A stretch of DNA of 23,375 bases from CAYOVG01 sp964407285 (GTDB lineage Bacteria > Desulfobacterota > Syntrophobacteria > Syntrophobacterales > Syntrophobacteraceae). The notes under the pieces are model-generated. The model was not told the origin of the DNA. It ran no database searches and worked only from the letters and a program-made list of their open reading frames with translations. Below, in pieces: positions 22,628 through 23,375 of the stretch (positions are counted from its first letter, which is position 1; the number at the start of each line of letters is the position of its first letter). Made by a program: the position numbers and the translations under genes. The stretch covers positions 1-23,375 of the forward strand of contig CAYOVG010000062.1 in the NCBI GenBank assembly GCA_964407285.1. The letters run 5' to 3'.

Positions 22628-23110
22628 ATGGCGCAGTCGGAACAGAAACTGCAAGTGAAAGAATGCATGAAGGTGACCATGGAATACAAGGCCCGCATCA
22701 CTACCAGGGACGGGAATGTATCGGAGACGGAACCCACGACGTGCGATTTCGTGTACGGCGTCCACGTGCAGTACCCGTCCGTGGAAGGCGCGATAATGAA
22801 TAAGTATCCCGGCGACCGGGTCCAGGTGTACGTACCCCCCGAGGAGATGTTCGGAGCGTACGACGAAGAACTGGTGAGGGAGCTTCCCCGGTCGGATTGC
22901 AAGGAAGAAAGGCTGAAACCGAACACGATGTACCGGGAGATGCGGAAAAAGACGCTGGTGCAGTTCCTGGTCAGAGAAATCCGGGAGGATACGATCATTG
23001 CGGACTTCAATGATCCCAGGGCCGGGGCTCATGCGCACTTCGACATCCTCATCAAGGATGTGTGCGAAGCCACCAGGGAAGAAATGAAACCATCCTGCGC
23101 TCTGCCGTAA
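22628..23110 (+). CDS. Divergent SlyD-like FKBP-type prolyl isomerase/chaperone
   Basis: A 160-residue cytoplasmic protein following the SlyD plan: first FKBP strand (VTMEYKARITTRDGNV), the turn DFVYGVHVQYPSVEGAI, the GDRVQVYVPPEEMFGAYDEELVRELPRSD segment, an inserted chaperone (IF) domain at about 85-125, and the closing strand ADFNDPRAGAHAHFDILIKDV. It departs from SlyD at the isomerase site: the usual GHG-x-LI-x-GLE reads GVHVQYPSVE, and the NHPLAG motif is NDPRAG. The histidine-rich metal-binding tail of SlyD is absent; the C-terminus ends EEMKPSCALP. AGGAGG lies 7 bases before the ATG. It stands alone with a candidate promoter about 310 bases upstream. Family membership is good; isomerase activity is uncertain. 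Confidence 0.8.
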   Translation: MAQSEQKLQVKECMKVTMEYKARITTRDGNVSETEPTTCDFVYGVHVQYPSVEGAIMNKYPGDRVQVYVPPEEMFGAYDEELVRELPRSDCKEERLKPNTMYREMRKKTLVQFLVREIREDTIIADFNDPRAGAHAHFDILIKDVCEATREEMKPSCALP

Positions 23111-23201
23111 CGCCGGAAGCTCGCGACCGGCGGTCCGCGAGCGCCGTATCCGCAGCAGGCGTGTGCAGTCCGCCGCACCGCCTTCAGCAGCACCCTTCCG
23201 A

Positions 23202-23228
23202 GGGAGGGCCGTATCTCCCGGCCCTCCC
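23202..23228 (+). terminator. Strong GC hairpin after the SlyD-like gene
   Basis: GGGAGGGCCG (23202-23211) pairs perfectly over 10 bp with CGGCCCTCCC (23219-23228), loop 7 bases, 92 bases after the stop. The following bases are C-rich with scattered T, not a clean T-tract, so it may terminate only partly or protect the 3' end. Confidence 0.5.
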
Positions 23229-23342
23229 CCACTTCTTCCCGCTCTTCATCGAATTTCACTTGTACACAATCGCCTTCAAGCATGCTATTTTTAATGATCT
23301 TACGGCAAACCCATCGCGCTTTCGGCGATCGTTGAAAAGCGC

Positions 23343-23372
23343 GCCGCGGCGTTTATGGAAAGGCGCCGCGGC
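23343..23372. repeat. Inverted repeat at the right edge
   Basis: GCCGCGGCG (23343-23351) pairs with CGCCGCGGC (23364-23372), loop 12 bases. Each arm contains the self-complementary GCCGCGGC. The context to the right is cut off. Confidence 0.4.
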
Positions 23373-23375
23373 TGC

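Noticed and set aside
22274..23038. 254-residue minus-strand frame opposite the SlyD-like gene
   Set aside because: It is the shadow of a well-supported plus-strand gene plus its leader; no recognisable product.
23029..23283. 84-residue minus-strand frame at the right end
   Set aside because: No ribosome binding site, it reads through the GC hairpin, and it overlaps the SlyD-like gene's 3' end.
23260..23288. TTGTAC-N17-TGCTAT promoter-like pair
   Set aside because: Only 3/6 matches in each hexamer and no downstream gene is visible.

Overview
This is a GC-rich bacterial chromosome segment with housekeeping and biosynthetic genes separated by unusually long, repeat-bearing intergenic stretches. 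The gene set fits an anaerobic member of the old Deltaproteobacteria, perhaps Syntrophobacter-like: late cobalamin genes, a fused ADP-forming acyl-CoA synthetase, a squalene-hopene cyclase, an Isf-type iron-sulfur flavoprotein and a PyrK/PyrD dihydroorotate dehydrogenase. The taxonomic call is inference from gene content; there is no rRNA or other marker. Several genes start with TTG or GTG.

Layout. (1) 1-589, minus: 5' part of a receiver-PAS signalling protein that runs off the left edge. (2) 590-1226: non-coding, with a set of competing hairpins and what looks like a relic of a hexapeptide-repeat acyltransferase. (3) 1227-6506, plus: a tight four-gene cobalamin block (cbiA, cobQ, cbiB, cobD) covering a,c-amidation, the remaining amidations, aminopropanol attachment and synthesis of aminopropanol phosphate. 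(4) 6631-10133: an exported PRC-barrel protein (minus), a receiver-NarX-type kinase (plus) and a PAS histidine kinase (minus). (5) 10484-11986: a small outer-membrane-type protein (plus) and a four-cysteine 110-residue protein (minus). (6) 11987-12733: a repeat-rich gap. (7) 12734-17254, plus: ADP-forming acyl-CoA synthetase, then squalene-hopene cyclase behind two candidate promoters. (8) 17255-18927: an unrecognised minus-strand gene whose 3' part looks degraded, a 71-residue protein with its own promoter, and a repeat-rich gap. (9) 18928-19506, plus: iron-sulfur flavoprotein. (10) 19577-22277, minus: overlapping operon pgeF-pyrK-pyrD. (11) 22628-23110, plus: divergent SlyD-like protein with a long leader, then a strong hairpin.

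How the genes fit together: the cobalamin block supplies the corrinoid needed by methylmalonyl-CoA mutase and methyl-transfer enzymes in such anaerobes. The ADP-forming synthetase could harvest ATP from acyl-CoA, and the cyclase makes hopanoid membrane lipids. The pyr operon serves pyrimidine synthesis. I found no CRISPR array, intact insertion sequence, prophage, tRNA or rRNA. No clear new multi-gene system is evident. The most unusual material is the intergenic repeats, the gene relics, the expanded low-complexity linkers in several enzymes, and the small unrecognised proteins.
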